DNA from: Pictodentalium vernedei
Taxonomy: Eukaryota; Mollusca; Scaphopoda; Dentaliida; Dentaliidae
Direction: 5' to 3'
DNA length: 64,000 bases
Assembly (NCBI GenBank): GCA_031216915.1
Contig: JAUFNR010000011.1
Location: forward strand, 434,001 to 498,000
Shown piece by piece: positions 38,470-53,463 of this stretch; positions within the stretch are counted from its first letter, which is position 1; each line of letters starts with the position of its first letter. The notes under the pieces were generated by a model, which searched no databases, was not told the origin of the DNA, and saw only the letters and a list, made by a program, of their open reading frames with translations. The position numbers and the translations under genes are program-made.

Positions 38470-40821
38470 GGCCCTGGCGACCCTACCGACATTACCAACC
38501 AGCCTACGGTCAAACGCCTACCCACACACCCTGATCGCCACACTGCCCAGCGAACCAGAAGGAACATAGAGCGTAACGAATGGCGTCGAATTAAACAAAA
38601 ATCAAATCTTACCAGATTGGCTGATATAGCTAGCAAGCACACAACCGACCCGGTCGTTACAAGACCCACCACGCTATTGTCCACACGACGCGTGCATAGC
38701 CTGACTAAAGGAACTGTTCTACGCAACCTAAACCGTATACTTAGTACGAAAGCAGCGTGACTAGGCCATGGCGACCCTACCGACATTACCAACCAGCCTA
38801 CGGTCAAACGCCTACCCACACACCCTGATCGCCACACTGCTCGGCGAACCAGAAGGAACGTAGAGCGTAACGAACAGCGACGCATTAAACAAAAATCAAA
38901 TCTTACCAGATTGGCTGATATAGCTAGCAAGCACACAACCGACCCGGTCATTACAAGACTCACCACGCTATTGTCCACACGATGCGTGCATAGCCTGACT
39001 AAAGGAACTGTTCTACGCAACCTAAACCGTATACTTAGTACGAAACCAGCGTGACTAGGCCTTGGCGACCCTACCGACATTACCAACCAGCCTACGGTCA
39101 AACGCCTACCCACACACGCTGATCGCCACACTGCCCGGCGAAACAGAAGGAACGTAGAGCGTAACGAACTGCGACACATTAAACAAAAATCAAATCTTAC
39201 CAGATTGGCTGATATAGCTAGCCAGCACACAACCGACCCGGTCGTTACAAGACCCACCACGCTATTGTCCACAAGACGCATGCATAGCCTTACTAAAGGA
39301 ACTGTTCTACGCAACCTAAACCGTATACTTAGTACGAAACCAGCGTGACTAGGCCTTGGCGACCCTACCCACATTACCAACCAGCCTACGGTCAAACGCC
39401 TACCCACACACCCTGATCGCCACACTGCCCGGCGAACCAGAAGGAACGTAGAGCGTAATGAACGGCGACGCATTAAACAAAAATCAAATCTTACCAGATT
39501 GGCTGATATAGCTAGCAAGCACACAACCGACCCGGTCGTTACAAGACCCACCACGCTATTGTCCACACGACACGTGTATAGCCTGACTAAAGGAACTGTT
39601 ATACGCAACCCAAACCATATACTTAGTACGAAACCAGCGTGACTAGGCCTTGGCGACCCTACCGACAGTACCAACCAGCCTACGGTCAAACGCCTCCCCA
39701 CACACCCTGATCGCCATACTGCCCGGCGAACCAGAAAGAACGTACAGCGTAACGAACGGCGACGCATTAAACAAAAATCAAATCTTACCAGATTGGCTGA
39801 TATAGCTAGCAAGCACACAACCGACCCGGTCGTTACAAGACCCATCACGCTATTGTCCACACGACGCGTGCATAGCCTGACTAAAGGAACAGTTCTACGC
39901 AACCTAAACCGTATACTTAGTACGAAACCAGCGTGACTAGGCCTTGGCGACCCTACCGACATTACCAACCAGCCTACGGTCAAACGCCTACCCACACACC
40001 CTGATCGCCACACTGCCCGGCAAACCAGAAGGAACGTAGAACGTAACGAACGGCGGCGCATTAAACAAAAATCAAATCTTACCAGATTGGCTGATATAGC
40101 TAGCAAGCACACAACCGACCCGGTCGTTACAAGACCCACCACGCTATTGTCCACACGACGCGTGCATAGCCTGACTAAAGGAACTGTTCTACGCAACCTA
40201 AACCGTATACTTAGTAAGAAACCAGCGTGACTAGGCCTTGGCGACCCTACCAACATTACCAACCAGCCTACGGTCAAACGCCTACCCACACACCCTGATC
40301 GCCACACTGCCCGAGAAACCAGAAGGAACGTAGAGCGTAACGAACGGCGACGCATTAAATAAAAATCAAATCTTACCAGATTGGCTGATATAGCTAGCAA
40401 GCACAAAACCGAAACGGTCGTTACAAGTCCCACCACGCTATTGTCCACACGACGCGTGCATAGCCTGACTAAAGGAACTGTTCTACGCAACCTAAACCGT
40501 ATACTTAGTACGAAACCAGCGTGACTAGGCCCTGGCGACCCTACCGACATTACCAACCAGCCTACGGTCAAACGCCTACCCACACACCCTGATCGCCACA
40601 CTGCCCGGCGAACCAGAAGGAACATAGAGCGTAACGAATGGCGTCGAATTAAACAAAAATCAAATCTTACCAGATTGGCTGATATAGCTAGCAAGCACAC
40701 AACCGACCCGGTCGTTACAAGACCCACCACGCTATTGTCCACACGACGCGTGCATAGCCTGACTAAAGGAACTGTTCTACGCAACCTAAACCGTATACTT
40801 AGTAAGAAACCAGCTTGACTA

Positions 40822-42585
40822 GGCCTTGGCGACCCTACCGACATTACCAACCAGCCTTCGGTCAAACGCCTACCCACACACCCCGATTGCCACACTGCCC
40901 GGCGAACCAGAAGGAACGTAGAGCGTAACGAACGGCGACGCATTAAACAAAAATCAAATCTTACCAGATTGGCTGATATAGCTAGCAAGCACACAACCGA
41001 CACGGTCGTTAGAAGACCCACCACGCTATTGTCCACACGACGCATGCATAGCCTGACTAAAGGAACTGTTCTACGCAACCTAAACCGTATACTTAGTACG
41101 AAACCAGCGTGACAAGGCCTTGGCGACCCTACCGACATTACCAACCAGCCTACGGTCAAATGCCTACCCACACACCCTGATCGCCACACTGCCCGGCGAA
41201 CCAGAAGGAACGTAGAGCGTAACGAACGGCGTCGAATTAAACAAAAATCAAATCTTACCAGATTGGCTGATATAGCTAGCAAGCACACAACCGACCCGGT
41301 CGTTACAAGACCCACCACGCTATTGTCCACACCACGCGTGCATAGCCTGACTAAAGGAACTGTTCTACGCAACCTAAACCGTATACTTAGTACGAAACCA
41401 GCGTGACTAGGCCTTGGCGACCCTACCGACATTACCAACCAGCCTACGGTCAAACGCCTCCCCACACACCCTGATCGCCACACTGCCCGGCGAACCAGAA
41501 GGAACGTAGAGCGTAACGAACGGCGACGCATTAAACAAAAATCAAATCTTACCAGATTGGCTGATATAGCTAGCCAGCACACAACCGACCCGGTCGCTAC
41601 AAGACCCACCACGCTATTGTCCACAAGACGCGTGCATAGCCTGACTAAAGGAACTGTTCTACGCAACCTAAACCGTATACTTAGTACGAAACCAGCGTGA
41701 CTAGGCCTTGGCGACCCTACCCACATTACCAACCAGCCTACGGTCAAACGCCTACCCACACACCCTGATCGCCACACTGCCCAGCGAACTAGAAGGAACG
41801 TAGAGCATAACGAACGGCGACGCATTAAACAAAAATCAAATCTTACCAGATTGGCTGATAAAGCTAGCAAGCACACAACCGACCCGGTCGTTACAAGACC
41901 CACCACGCTATTGTCCACACGACACGTGTATAGCCTGACTAAAGGAACTGTTCTACGCAACCCAAACCGTATACTTAGTACGAAACCAGCGTGACTAGGC
42001 CTTGGCGACCCTACTGACATTACCAACCACCCTACGGTCAAACGCCTCCCCACACACCCTGATCGCCACACTGCCCGGCGAACCAGAAAGAACGTACAGC
42101 GTAACGAACGGCGACGCATTAAACAAAAATCAAATCTTACCAGATTGGCTGATATAGCTAGCAAGCACACAACCGACCCGGTCGTTACAAGACCCACCAC
42201 GCTATTGTCCACACGACGCGTGCATAGCCTGACTAAAGGAACAGTTCTACGCAACCTAAGCCGTATACTTAGTACGAAACCAGCGTGACTAGGCCTTGGC
42301 GACCCTACCGACATTACCAACCAGCCTACGGTCAAACGCCTACCCACACACCCTGATCGCCACACTGCCCGGCAAACCAGAAAGAACGTAGAGCGTAACG
42401 AACGGCGGCGCATTAAACAAAAATCAAATCTTACCAGATTGGCTGATATAGCTAGCATGCACACAACCGACCTGGTCGTTACAAGACCCACCACGCTATT
42501 GTCCAGACGACGCGCGCATAGCCTGACTAAAGGAACTGTTCTACGCAACCTAAACCATATACTTAGTACGAAACCAGCTTGACTA
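40822..42585 (+). repeat. Six-monomer duplication H I L M N O, first copy
   Basis: Monomers start at 40822, 41116, 41410, 41704, 41998 and 42292. The block shares with the following 1764 bp private marks that are absent from the homologous stretch of block 3: CACACCACGCG in I, AACTAGAAGG in M, CCACCCTACGG in N and AACCATATAC in O. GAGCATAACG in M is also shared with block 7. The last monomer, O, ends CCAGCTTGACTA, as K does, and is followed by H, the normal follower of K. Confidence 0.9.
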
Positions 42586-44349
42586 GGCCTTGGCGACCCT
42601 ACCGACATTACCAACCAGCCTTCGGTCAAACGCCTACCCACACACCCCGATTGCCACACTGCCCGGCGAACCAGAAGGAACGTAGAGCGTAACGAACGGC
42701 GACGCATTAAACAAAAATCAAATCTTACCAGATTGGCTGATATAGCTAGCAAGCACACAACCGACACGGTCGTTAGAAGACCCACCACGCTATTGTCCAC
42801 ACGACGCATGCATAGCCTGACTAAAGGAACTGTTCTACGCAACCTAAACCGTATACTTAGTACGAAACCAGCGTGACAAGGCCTTGGCGACCCTACCGAC
42901 ATTACCAACCAGCCTACGGTCAAATGCCTACCCACACACCCTGATCGCCACACTGCCCGGCGAACCAGAAGGAACGTAGAGCGTAACGAACGGCGTCGAA
43001 TTAAACAAAAATCAAATCTTACCAGATTGGCTGATATAGCTAGCAAGCACACAACCGACCCGGTCGTTACAAGACCCACCACGCTATTGTCCACACCACG
43101 CGTGCATAGCCTGACTAAAGGAACTGTTCTACGCAACCTAAACCGTATACTTAGTACGAAACCAGCGTGACTAGGCCTTGGCGACCCTACCGACATTACC
43201 AACCAGCCTACGGTCAAACGCCTCCCCACACACCCTGATCGCCACACTGCCCGGCGAACCAGAAGGAACGTAGAGCGTAACGAACGGCGACGCATTAAAC
43301 AAAAATCAAATCTTACCAGATTGGCTGATATAGCTAGCCAGCACACAACCGACCCGGTCGCTACAAGACCCACCACGCTATTGTCCACAAGACGCGTGCA
43401 TAGCCTGACTAAAGGAACTGTTCTACGCAACCTAAACCGTATACTTAGTACGAAACCAGCGTGACTAGGCCTTGGCGACCCTACCCACATTACCAACCAG
43501 CCTACGGTCAAACGCCTACCCACACACCCTGATCGCCACACTGCCCAGCGAACTAGAAGGAACGTAGAGCATAACGAACGGCGACGCATTAAACAAAAAT
43601 CAAATCTTACCAGATTGGCTGATAAAGCTAGCAAGCACACAACCGACCCGGTCGTTACAAGACCCACCACGCTATTGTCCACACGACACGTGTATAGCCT
43701 GACTAAAGGAACTGTTCTACGCAACCCAAACCGTATACTTAGTACGAAACCAGCGTGACTAGGCCTTGGCGACCCTACTGACATTACCAACCACCCTACG
43801 GTCAAACGCCTCCCCACACACCCTGATCGCCACACTGCCCGGCGAACCAGAAAGAACGTACAGCGTAACGAACGGCGACGCATTAAACAAAAATCAAATC
43901 TTACCAGATTGGCTGATATAGCTAGCAAGCACACAACCGACCCGGTCGTTACAAGACCCACCACGCTATTGTCCACACGACGCGTGCATAGCCTGACTAA
44001 AGGAACAGTTCTACGCAACCTAAGCCGTATACTTAGTACGAAACCAGCGTGACTAGGCCTTGGCGACCCTACCGACATTACCAACCAGCCTACGGTCAAA
44101 CGCCTACCCACACACCCTGATCGCCACACTGCCCGGCAAACCAGAAAGAACGTAGAGCGTAACGAACGGCGGCGCATTAAACAAAAATCAAATCTTACCA
44201 GATTGGCTGATATAGCTAGCATGCACACAACCGACCTGGTCGTTACAAGACCCACCACGCTATTGTCCAGACGACGCGCGCATAGCCTGACTAAAGGAAC
44301 TGTTCTACGCAACCTAAACCATATACTTAGTACGAAACCAGCTTGACTA
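42586..44349 (+). repeat. Six-monomer duplication H I L M N O, second copy
   Basis: Monomers start at 42586, 42880, 43174, 43468, 43762 and 44056. It repeats the first copy with no difference noticed at the marks compared, then continues into P at 44350 as in the 24-mer. The duplication joins O to H, two positions where homologous neighbours (O or K before P or H) could have mispaired. Confidence 0.9.
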
Positions 44350-46113
44350 GGCCTTGGCGACCCTACCGACATTACCAACCAGCCTTCGGTCAAACGCCTA
44401 CCCACACACCCCGATTGCCACACTGCCCGGCGAACCAGAAGGAACGTAGAGCGTAACGAACGGCGACGCATTAAACAAAAATCAAATCTTACCAGATTGG
44501 CTGATATAGCTAGCAAGCACACAACCGACCCGGTCGTTACAAGACCCACCACGCTATTGTCTACACGACGCGTGCATAGCCTGACTAAAGGAACTGTTCT
44601 ACGCAACCTAAACCGTATACTTAGTACGAAACCAGCGTGAAAAGGCCTTGGCGACCCTACCGACATTACCAACCAGCCTACGGTCAAACGCCTCCCCACA
44701 CACCCTGATCGCCACACTGCCCGGCGAACCAGAAGGAACGTAGAGCGTAACGAACGGCGACGCATTAAACAAAAATCAAATCTTACCAGATTGGCTGATA
44801 TAGCTAGCAAGCACACAACCGACCCGGTTGTTACAAGACCCACCACGCTATTGTCCACAAGACGCGTGCATACCCTGACTAAAGGAACTGTTCTACGCAA
44901 CCTAAACCGTATACTTAGTACGAAACCAGCGTGAATAGGCCTTGGCGACCCTACCGACATTACCAACCAGCCTACGGTCAAACGCCTACCCACACACGCT
45001 GATCGCCACACTGCCCGGCGAACCAGAAGGAACGTAGAGCGTAATGAACTGCGACACATTAAATAAAAATCAAATCTTACCAGATTGGCTGATATAGCTA
45101 GCCAGCACACAACCGACCCGGTCGTTACAAGACCCACCACGCTATTGTCCACACGACGCGTGCATAGCCTGACTAAAGGAACAGTTCTACGCAACCTAAA
45201 CCGTATACTTAATACGAAACCAGCGTGACTAAGCCTTGGCGACCCTACCGACATTACCAACCAGCCTACGGTCAAACGCCTACCCACACACCCTGATCGC
45301 CACACTGCCCGGCAAACCAGAAGGAACGTAGAGCGAAACGAACGGCGGCGCATTAAACAAAAATCAAATCTTATCAGATTGGCTGATATAGCTAGCAAGC
45401 ACACAACCGACCTCGTCGTTACAAGACCCACCACGCTATTGTCCAGACGACGCGTGCATAGCCTGACTAAAGGAACTGTTCTACGCAACCTAAACCGTAT
45501 ACTTAGTACGAAACCAGCTTGACTAGGCCTTGGCGACCCTACCGACATTACCAACCAGCCTTCGGTCAAACGCCTACCCACACACCCCGATTGCCACACT
45601 GCCCGGCGAACCAGAAGGAACGTAGAGCGTAACGAACGGCGACGCATTAAACAAAAATCAAATCTTACCAGATTGGCTGATATAGCTAGCAAGCACACAA
45701 CCGACCCGGTCGTTACAAGACCCACCACGCTATTGTCCACACGACGCGTGCATAGCCTGACTAAAGGAACTGTTCTACGCAACCTAAACCGTATACTAAG
45801 TACGAAACCAGCGTGACTAGGCCTTGGCGACCCTACCGACATTACCAACCAGCCTAGGGTCAAACGCCTCCCCACACACCCTGATCGCCACACTGCCCGG
45901 CGAACCAGAAGGAACGTAGAGCGTAACGAACGGCGACGCATTAAACAAAAATCAAATCTTACCAGATTGGCTGATATAGCTAGCAAGCACACAACCGACC
46001 CGGTTGTTACAAGACCCACCACGCTATTGTCCACAAGACGCGTGCATAGCCTGACTAAAGGAACTGTTCTACGCAACCAAAACCATATACTTAGTACGAA
46101 ACCAGCGTGACTA

Positions 46114-46701
46114 GGCCTTGGCGACCCTACCGACATTACCAACCAGCCTACGGTCAAACGCCTACCCACACACGCTGATCGCCACACTGCCCGGCGAACC
46201 AGAAGGAACGTAGAGCGTAACGAACTGCGACACATTAAACAAAAATCAAATCTTACCAGATTGGCTGATATAGCTAGCCAGCACACAACCGACCCGGTCG
46301 TTACAAGACCCACCACGCTATTGTCCACAAGACGCGTGCATAGCCTTACTAAAGGAACTGTTCTACGCAACCTAAACCGTATACTTAGTACGAAACCAGC
46401 GTGACTAGGCCTTGGCGACCCTACCCACATTACCAACCAGCCTACGGTCATACGCCTACCCACACACCCTGATCGCCACACTGCCCGGCGAACCAGAAGG
46501 AACGTAGAGCGTAACGAACGGCGACGCATTAAACAAAAATCAACTCTTACCAGATTGGCTGATATAGCTAGCAAGCACACAACCGACCCGGTCGTTACAA
46601 GACCCACCACGCTATTGTCCACACGACACGTGTATAGCCTGACTAAAGGAACTGTTATACGCAACCCAAACCGTATACTTAGTACGAAACCAGCGTGACT
46701 A
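46114..46701 (+). repeat. A and B monomers opening block 9
   Basis: A at 46114 and B at 46408 start the last region in normal order. B carries private changes (GGTCATACGCC and TCAACTCTTACC), the second altering one arm of the conserved AATCT/AGATT dyad. Confidence 0.8.
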
Positions 46702-47583
46702 GGCCTTGGCGACCCTACCGACATTACCAACCAGCCTACGGTCAAACGCCTCCCCACACACCCTGATCGCCACACTGCCCGGCGAACCAGAAAGAACGTA
46801 CAGCGTAACGAACGGCGACGCATTAAACAAAAATCAAATCTTACCAGATTGGCTGATATAGCTAGCAAGCACACAACCGACCCGGTCGTTACAAGACCCA
46901 CCACGCTATTGTCCACACGACGCGTGCATAGCCTGACTAAAGGAACAGTTCTACGCAACCTAAACCGTATACTTAGTAAGAAACCAGCGTGACTAGGCCT
47001 TGGCGACCCTACCAACATTACCAACCAGCCTACGGTCAAACGCCCACCCACACACCCTGATCGCCACACTGCCCGGCAAACCAGAAGGAACGTAGAGCGT
47101 AACGAACGGCGACGCATTAAATAAAAATCAAATCTTACCAGATTGGCTGATATAGCTAGCAAGCACAAAACCGAAACGGTCGTTACAAGACCCACCACGC
47201 TATTGTCCACACGACGCGTGCATAGCCTGACTAAAGGAACTGTTCTACGCAACCTGAACCGTATACTTAGTACGAAACCAGCGTGACTAGGCCCTGGCGA
47301 CCCTACCGACATTACCAACCAGCCTACGGTCAAACGCCTACACACACACCCTGATCGCCACACTGCCCAGCGAACCAGAAGGAACATAGAGCGTAACGAA
47401 TGGCGTCGAATTAAACAAAAATCAAATCTTACCAGATTGGCTGATATAGCTAGCAAGCACACAACCGACCCGGTCGTTACAAGACCCACCACGCTATTGT
47501 CCACACGACGCGTGCATAGCCTGACTAAAGGAACTGTTCTACGCAACCTAAACCGTATACTTAGTACGAAAGCAGCGTGACTA

Positions 47584-47877
47584 GGCCATGGCGACCCTAC
47601 CGACATTACCAACCAGCCTACGGTCAAACGCCTCCCCACACACCCTGATCGCCACACTGCCCGGCGAACCAGAAAGAACGTACAGCGTAACGAACGGCGA
47701 CGCATTAAACAAAAATCAAATCTTACCAGATTGGCTGATATAGCTAGCAAGCACACAACCGACCCGGTCGTTACAAGACCCATCACGCTATTGTCCACAC
47801 GACGCGTGCATAGCCTGACTAAAGGAACAGTTCTACGCAACCTAAACCGTATACTTAGTACGAAACCACCATGACTA
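47584..47877 (+). repeat. Hybrid monomer F/C'
   Basis: It begins with the F mark GGCCATGG and changes to C' by CGCCTCCCC near 47630, followed by GAAAGAACGTACAGC, CCCATCACG and AACAGTTC. It is followed by G, the normal follower of C'. The event removed A' and B' and fused F with C'. The same hybrid recurs at 57285. Confidence 0.82.
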
Positions 47878-50800
47878 GGCCTTGGCGACCCTACCGACAT
47901 TACCAACCAGCCTACGGTCAAATGCCTACCCACACACCCTGATCGCCACACTGCCCGGCAAACCAGAAGGAACGTAGAACGTAACGAACGGCGGCACATT
48001 AAACAAAAATCAAATCTTACCAGATTGGCTGATATAGCTAGCAAGCACACAACCGACCCGGTCGTTACAAGACCCACCACGCTATTGTCCACACGACGCG
48101 TGCATAGCCTGACTAAAGGAACTGTTCTACGCAACCTAAACCGTATACTTAGTAAGAAACCAGCGTGACTAGGCCTTGGCGACCCTACCAACATTACCAA
48201 CCAGCCTACGGTCAAATGCCTACCCACACACCCTGATCGCCACACTGCCCGGCAAACCAGAAGGAACGTAGAGCGTAACGAACGGCGACGCATTAAATAA
48301 AAATCAAATCTTACCAGATTGGCTGATATAGCTAGCAAGCACAAAACCGAAACGGTCGTTACAAGACCCACCACGCTATTGTCCACACGACGCGTGCATA
48401 GCCTGACTAAAGGAACTGTTCTACGCAACCTAAACCGTATACTTAGTACGAAACCAGCGTGACTAGGCCCTGGCGACCCTACCGACAATACCAACCAGCC
48501 TACGGTCAAACGCCTACCCACACACCCTGATCGCCACACTGCCCGGCGAACCAGAAGGAACATAGAGCGTAACGAATGGCGTCGAATTAAACAAAAATCA
48601 AATCTTACCAGATTGGCTGATATAGCTAGCAAGCACACAACCGACCCGGTCGTTACAAGACCCACCACGCTATTGTCCACACGACGCGTGCATAGCCTAA
48701 CTAAAGGAACTGTTCTACGCAACCTAAACCGTATACTTAGTACGAAACCAGCGTGACTAGGCCATGGCGACACTACCGACATTACCAACCAGCCTACGGT
48801 CAAACGCCTACCCACACACCCTGATCGCCACACTGCTCGGCGAACCAGAAGGAACGTAGAGCGTAACGAACAGCGACGCATTAAACAAAAATCAAATCTT
48901 ACCAGATTGGCTGATATAGCTAGCAAGCACACAACCGACCCGGTCGTTACAAGACTCACCACGCTATTGTCCACACGATGCGTGCATAGCCTGACTAAAG
49001 GAACTGTTCTACGCAACCTAAACCGTATACTTAGTACGGAACCAGCGTGACTAGGCCTTCGCGACCCTACCGACATTACCAACCAGCCTACGGTCAAACG
49101 CCTACCCACACACCCTGATCGCCACACTGCCTGGCGAACCAGAAGGAACCTAGAGCGTAACGAACGGCGACGCATTAAACAAAAATCAAATGTTACCAGA
49201 TTGGCTGATATAGCTAGCAAGCACACAACCGACCCGGTCGTTACAAGACCGACCACGCTATTGTCCACACGATGCGTGCATAGCCTGACTAAAGGAACTG
49301 TTCTACGCATCCTAAACCGTATACTTAGTACGAAACCAGCGTGACCAGGCCTTGCCGAACCTACCGACATTACGAACCAGCCTACGGTCAAACGCCTACC
49401 CACACATCCTGATCGCCACACTGCCCGGCGAACCAGAAGGAACGTAGAGCGTAACAAACGGCGACGCATTAAACAAAAATCAAATCTTACCAGATTGGCT
49501 GATATAGCTAGCAAGCACACAACCGACCCAGTCGTTACAAGACCCACCACGCTATTGTCCACACGACGCGTGCATAGCCCGACTAAAGGAACTGTTCTAC
49601 GCAACCTAAATCGTATACTTAGTAAGAAACCAGCTTGACTAGGCCTTGGCGACCCTACCGACATTACCAACCAGCCTTCGGTCAAACGCCTACCCACACA
49701 CCCCGATTGCCACACTGCCCGGCGAACCAGAAGGAACGTAGAGCGTAACGAACGGCGACGCATTAAACAAAAATCAAATCTTACCAGATTGGCTGATATA
49801 GCTAGCAAGCACACAACCGACACGGTCGTTAGAAGACCCACCACACTATTGTCCACACGACGCATGCATAGCCTGACTAAAGGAACTGTTCTACGCAACC
49901 TAAACCGTATACTTAGTACGAAACCAGCGTGACAAGGCCTTGGCGACCCTACCGACATTACCAACCAGCGTACGGTCAAATGCCTACCCACACACCCTGA
50001 TCGCCACACTGCCCGGCGAACTAGAAGGAACGTAGAGCGTAACGAACGGCGTCGAATTAAACAAAAATCAAATCTTACCAGATTGGCTGATATAGCTAGC
50101 AAGCACACAACCGACCCGGTCGTTACAAGACCCACCACGCTATTGTCCACACGACGCGTGCATAGCCTGACTAAAGGAACTGTTCTACGCAACCAAAACC
50201 ATATACTTAGTACGAAACCAGCGTGACTAGGCCTTGGCGACCCTACCGACATTACCAACCAGCCTACGGTCAAACGCCTACCCACACACGCTGATCGCCA
50301 CACTGCCCGGCGAACCAGAAGGAACGTAGAGCGTAACGAACTGCGACACATTAAACAAAAATCAAATCTTACCAGATTGGCTGATATAGCTAGCCAGCAC
50401 ACAACCGACCCGGTCGTTACAAGACCCACCACGCTATTGTCCACAAGACGCGTGCATAGCCTTACTAAAGGAACTGTTCTACGCAACCTAAACCGTATAC
50501 TTAGTACGAAACCAGCGTGACTAGGCCTTGGCGACCCTACCAACATTACCAACCAGCCTACGGTCAAACGCCCACCCACACACCCTGATCGCCACACTGC
50601 CTGGCAAACCAGAAGGAACGTAGAGCGTAACGAACGGCGACGCATTAAATAAAAATCAAATCTTACCAGATTGGCTGATATAGCTAGCAAGCACAAAACC
50701 GAAACGGTCGTTACAAGACCCACCACGCTATTGTCCACACGATGCGTGCATAGCCTGACTAAAGGAACTGTTCTACGCAACCTGAACCGTATACTTAGTA

Positions 50801-51111
50801 CGAAACCAGCGTGACTAGGCCCTGGCGACACTACCGACATTACCAACCAGCCTACGGTCAAACGCCTACCCACACACCCTGATCGCCACACTGCCCAGCG
50901 AACCAGAAGGAACATAGAGCGTAACGAATGGCGTCGAATTAAACAAAAATCAAATCTTACCAGATTGGCTGATATAGCTAGCAAGCACACAACCGACCCG
51001 GTCGTTACAAGACCCACCACGCTATTGTCCACACGACGCGTGCATAGCCTGACTAAAGGAACTGTTCTACGCAACCTAAACCATATACTTAGTACGAAAG
51101 CAGCGTGACTA

Positions 51112-51405
51112 GGCCATGGCGACCCTACCGACATTACCAACCAGCCTACGGTCAAACGCCTACCCACACACCCTGATCGCCACACTGCTCGGCGAACCAG
51201 AAGGAACGTAGAGCGTAACGAACAGCGACGCATTAAACAAAAATCAAATCTTACCAGATTGGCTGATATAGCTAGCAAGCACACAACCGACCCGGTCATT
51301 ACAAGACCCACCACGCTATTGTCCACACGACGCGTGCATAGCCTGACTAAAGGAACAGTTCTACGCAACCTAAGCCGTATACTTAGTACGAAACCAGCGT
51401 GACTA
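51112..51405 (+). repeat. Hybrid monomer F/N
   Basis: F marks (GGCCATGG, CTGCTCGG, AACAGCG, GGTCATTAC) run to about 51300. Then GACCCACC, ACGACGCG, AACAGTTC and CCTAAGCC are N marks. It is followed by O, the normal follower of N. The same hybrid recurs at 60813. The switch lies within about 10 bp. Confidence 0.82.
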
Positions 51406-52287
51406 GGCCTTGGCGACCCTACCGACATTACCAACCAGCCTACGGTCAAACGCCTACCCACACACCCTGATCGCCACACTGCCCGGCAAACCAGAAAGAA
51501 CGTAGAGCGTAACGAACGGCGGCGCATTAAACAAAAATCAAATCTTACCAGATTGGCTGATATAGCTAGCATGCACACAACCGACCTGGTCGTTACAAGA
51601 CCCACCACGCTATTGTCCAGACGACGCGCGCATAGCCTGACTAAAGGAACTGTTCTACGCAACCTAAACCGTATACTTAGTACGAAACCAGCTTGACTAG
51701 GCCTTGGCGACCCTACCGACATTACCAACCAGCCTTCGGCCAAACGCCTACCCACACACCCCGATTGCCACAATGCCTGGCGAACCAGAAGGAACGTAGA
51801 GCGTAACGAACGGCGACGCATTAAACAAAAATCAAATCTTACCAGATTGGCTGATATAGCTAGCAAGCACACAACCGACCCGGTCGTTACAAGACCCACC
51901 ACGCTATTGTCCACACGACGCGTGCATAGCCTGACTAAAGGAACTGTTGTACGCAACCTAAACCGTATACTTAGTACGAAACCAGCGTGACTAGGCCTTG
52001 GCGACCCTACCGACATTACCAACCAGCCTACGGTCAAACGCCTCCCCACACACCCTGATCGCCACACTGCCCGGAGAACCAGAAGGAACGTAGAGCGTAA
52101 CGAACGGCGACGCATTAAACAAAAATCAAATCTTACCAGATTGGCTGATATAGCTAGCAAGCACACAACCGACCCGGTTGTTACAAGACCCACCACGCTA
52201 TTGTCCACAAGACGCGTGCATAGCCTGACTAAAGGAACTGTACTACGCAACCTAAACCGTATACTTAGTACGAAACCAGCGTGACTA

Positions 52288-52581
52288 GGCCTTGGCGACC
52301 CTACCGACATTACCAACCAGCCTACGGTCAAACGCCTACCCACACACGCTGATCGCCACACTGCCCGGCGAACCAGAAGGAACGTAGAGCGTAACGAACT
52401 GCGACACATTAAACAAAAATCAAATCTTATCAGATTGGCTGATATAGCTAGCAAGCACACAACCGACCTGGTCGTTACAAGACCCACCACGCTATTGTCC
52501 AGACGACGCATGCATAGCCTGACTAAAGGAACTGTTCTACGCAACCTAAACCGTATACTTAGTACGAAACCAGCTTGACTA
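52288..52581 (+). repeat. Hybrid monomer R/S (present only in copy 1)
   Basis: The left part has R/A marks (CGCTGATCGCC, AACTGCGACAC); from CTTATCAG near 52426 it has S marks (GACCTGG, CCAGACGACGCATGC, CCAGCTTGACTA). The corresponding stretch of copy 2 has intact R and S at 61989 and 62283. The loss of one unit in copy 1 therefore came after the super-repeat duplication, or was repaired in copy 2. Confidence 0.8.
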
Positions 52582-53463
52582 GGCCTTGGCGACCCTACCG
52601 ACATTACCAACCAGCCTTCGGTCAAACGCCTACCCACACACCCCGATTGCCACACTGCCCGGCGAACCAGAAGGAACGTAGAGCGTAACGAACGGCGACG
52701 CATTAAACAAAAATCAAATCTTACCAGATTCGCTGATATAGCTAGCAAGCACACAACCGACCCGGTCGTTACAAGACCCACCACGCTATTGTCCACACGA
52801 CGCGTGCATAGCCTGACTAAAGGAACTGTTCTACGCAACCTGAACCGTATACTTAGTAAGAAACCAGCGTGACTAGGCCTTGGCGACCCTACCAACATTA
52901 CCAACCAGCCTACGGTCAAACGCCCACCCACACACCCTGATCGCCACACTGCCCGGCAAACCAGAAGGAACGTAGAGCGTAACGAACGGCGACGCATTAA
53001 ATAAAAATCAAATCTTACCAGATTGGCTGATATAGCTAGCAAGCACAAAACCGAAACGGTCGTTACAAGACCCACCACGCTATTGTCCACACGACGCGTG
53101 CATAGCCTGACTAAAGGAACTGTTCTACGCAACCTGAACCGTATACTTAGTACGAAACCAGCGTGACTAGGCCCTGGCGACCCTACCGACATTACCAACC
53201 AGCCTACGGTCAAACGCCTACCCACACACCCTGATCGCCACACTGCCCAGCGAACCAGAAGGAACATAGAGCGTAACGAATGGCGTCGAATTAAACAAAA
53301 ATCAAATCTTACCAGATTGGCTGATATAGCTAGCAAGCACACAACCGACCCGGTCGTTACAAGACCCACCACGCTATTGTCCACACGACGCGTGCATAGC
53401 CTGACTAAAGGAACTGTTCTACGCAACCTAAACCGTATACTTAGTACGAAAGCAGCGTGACTA

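Larger units (their letters stand above)
37588..46113 (+). repeat. HOR block 8: 29-monomer unit, 8526 bp
   Basis: Order: A B C/D E F A' B' C' G D' E' H I L M N O H I L M N O P Q R S T U. Compared with the 24-mer at 8526, one monomer is lost by fusion of C and D at 38176, and six are gained by tandem duplication of H to O. A' has CGAAACAGAAGG and D' has CCCGAGAAACC, as in blocks 3 and 7. The tail P Q R S T U (44350 to 46113) corresponds to 13818-15581, with small private changes such as GTCTACACG, GTGAAAAGG, GTGAATAGG and GACCTCGTC. Confidence 0.87.
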
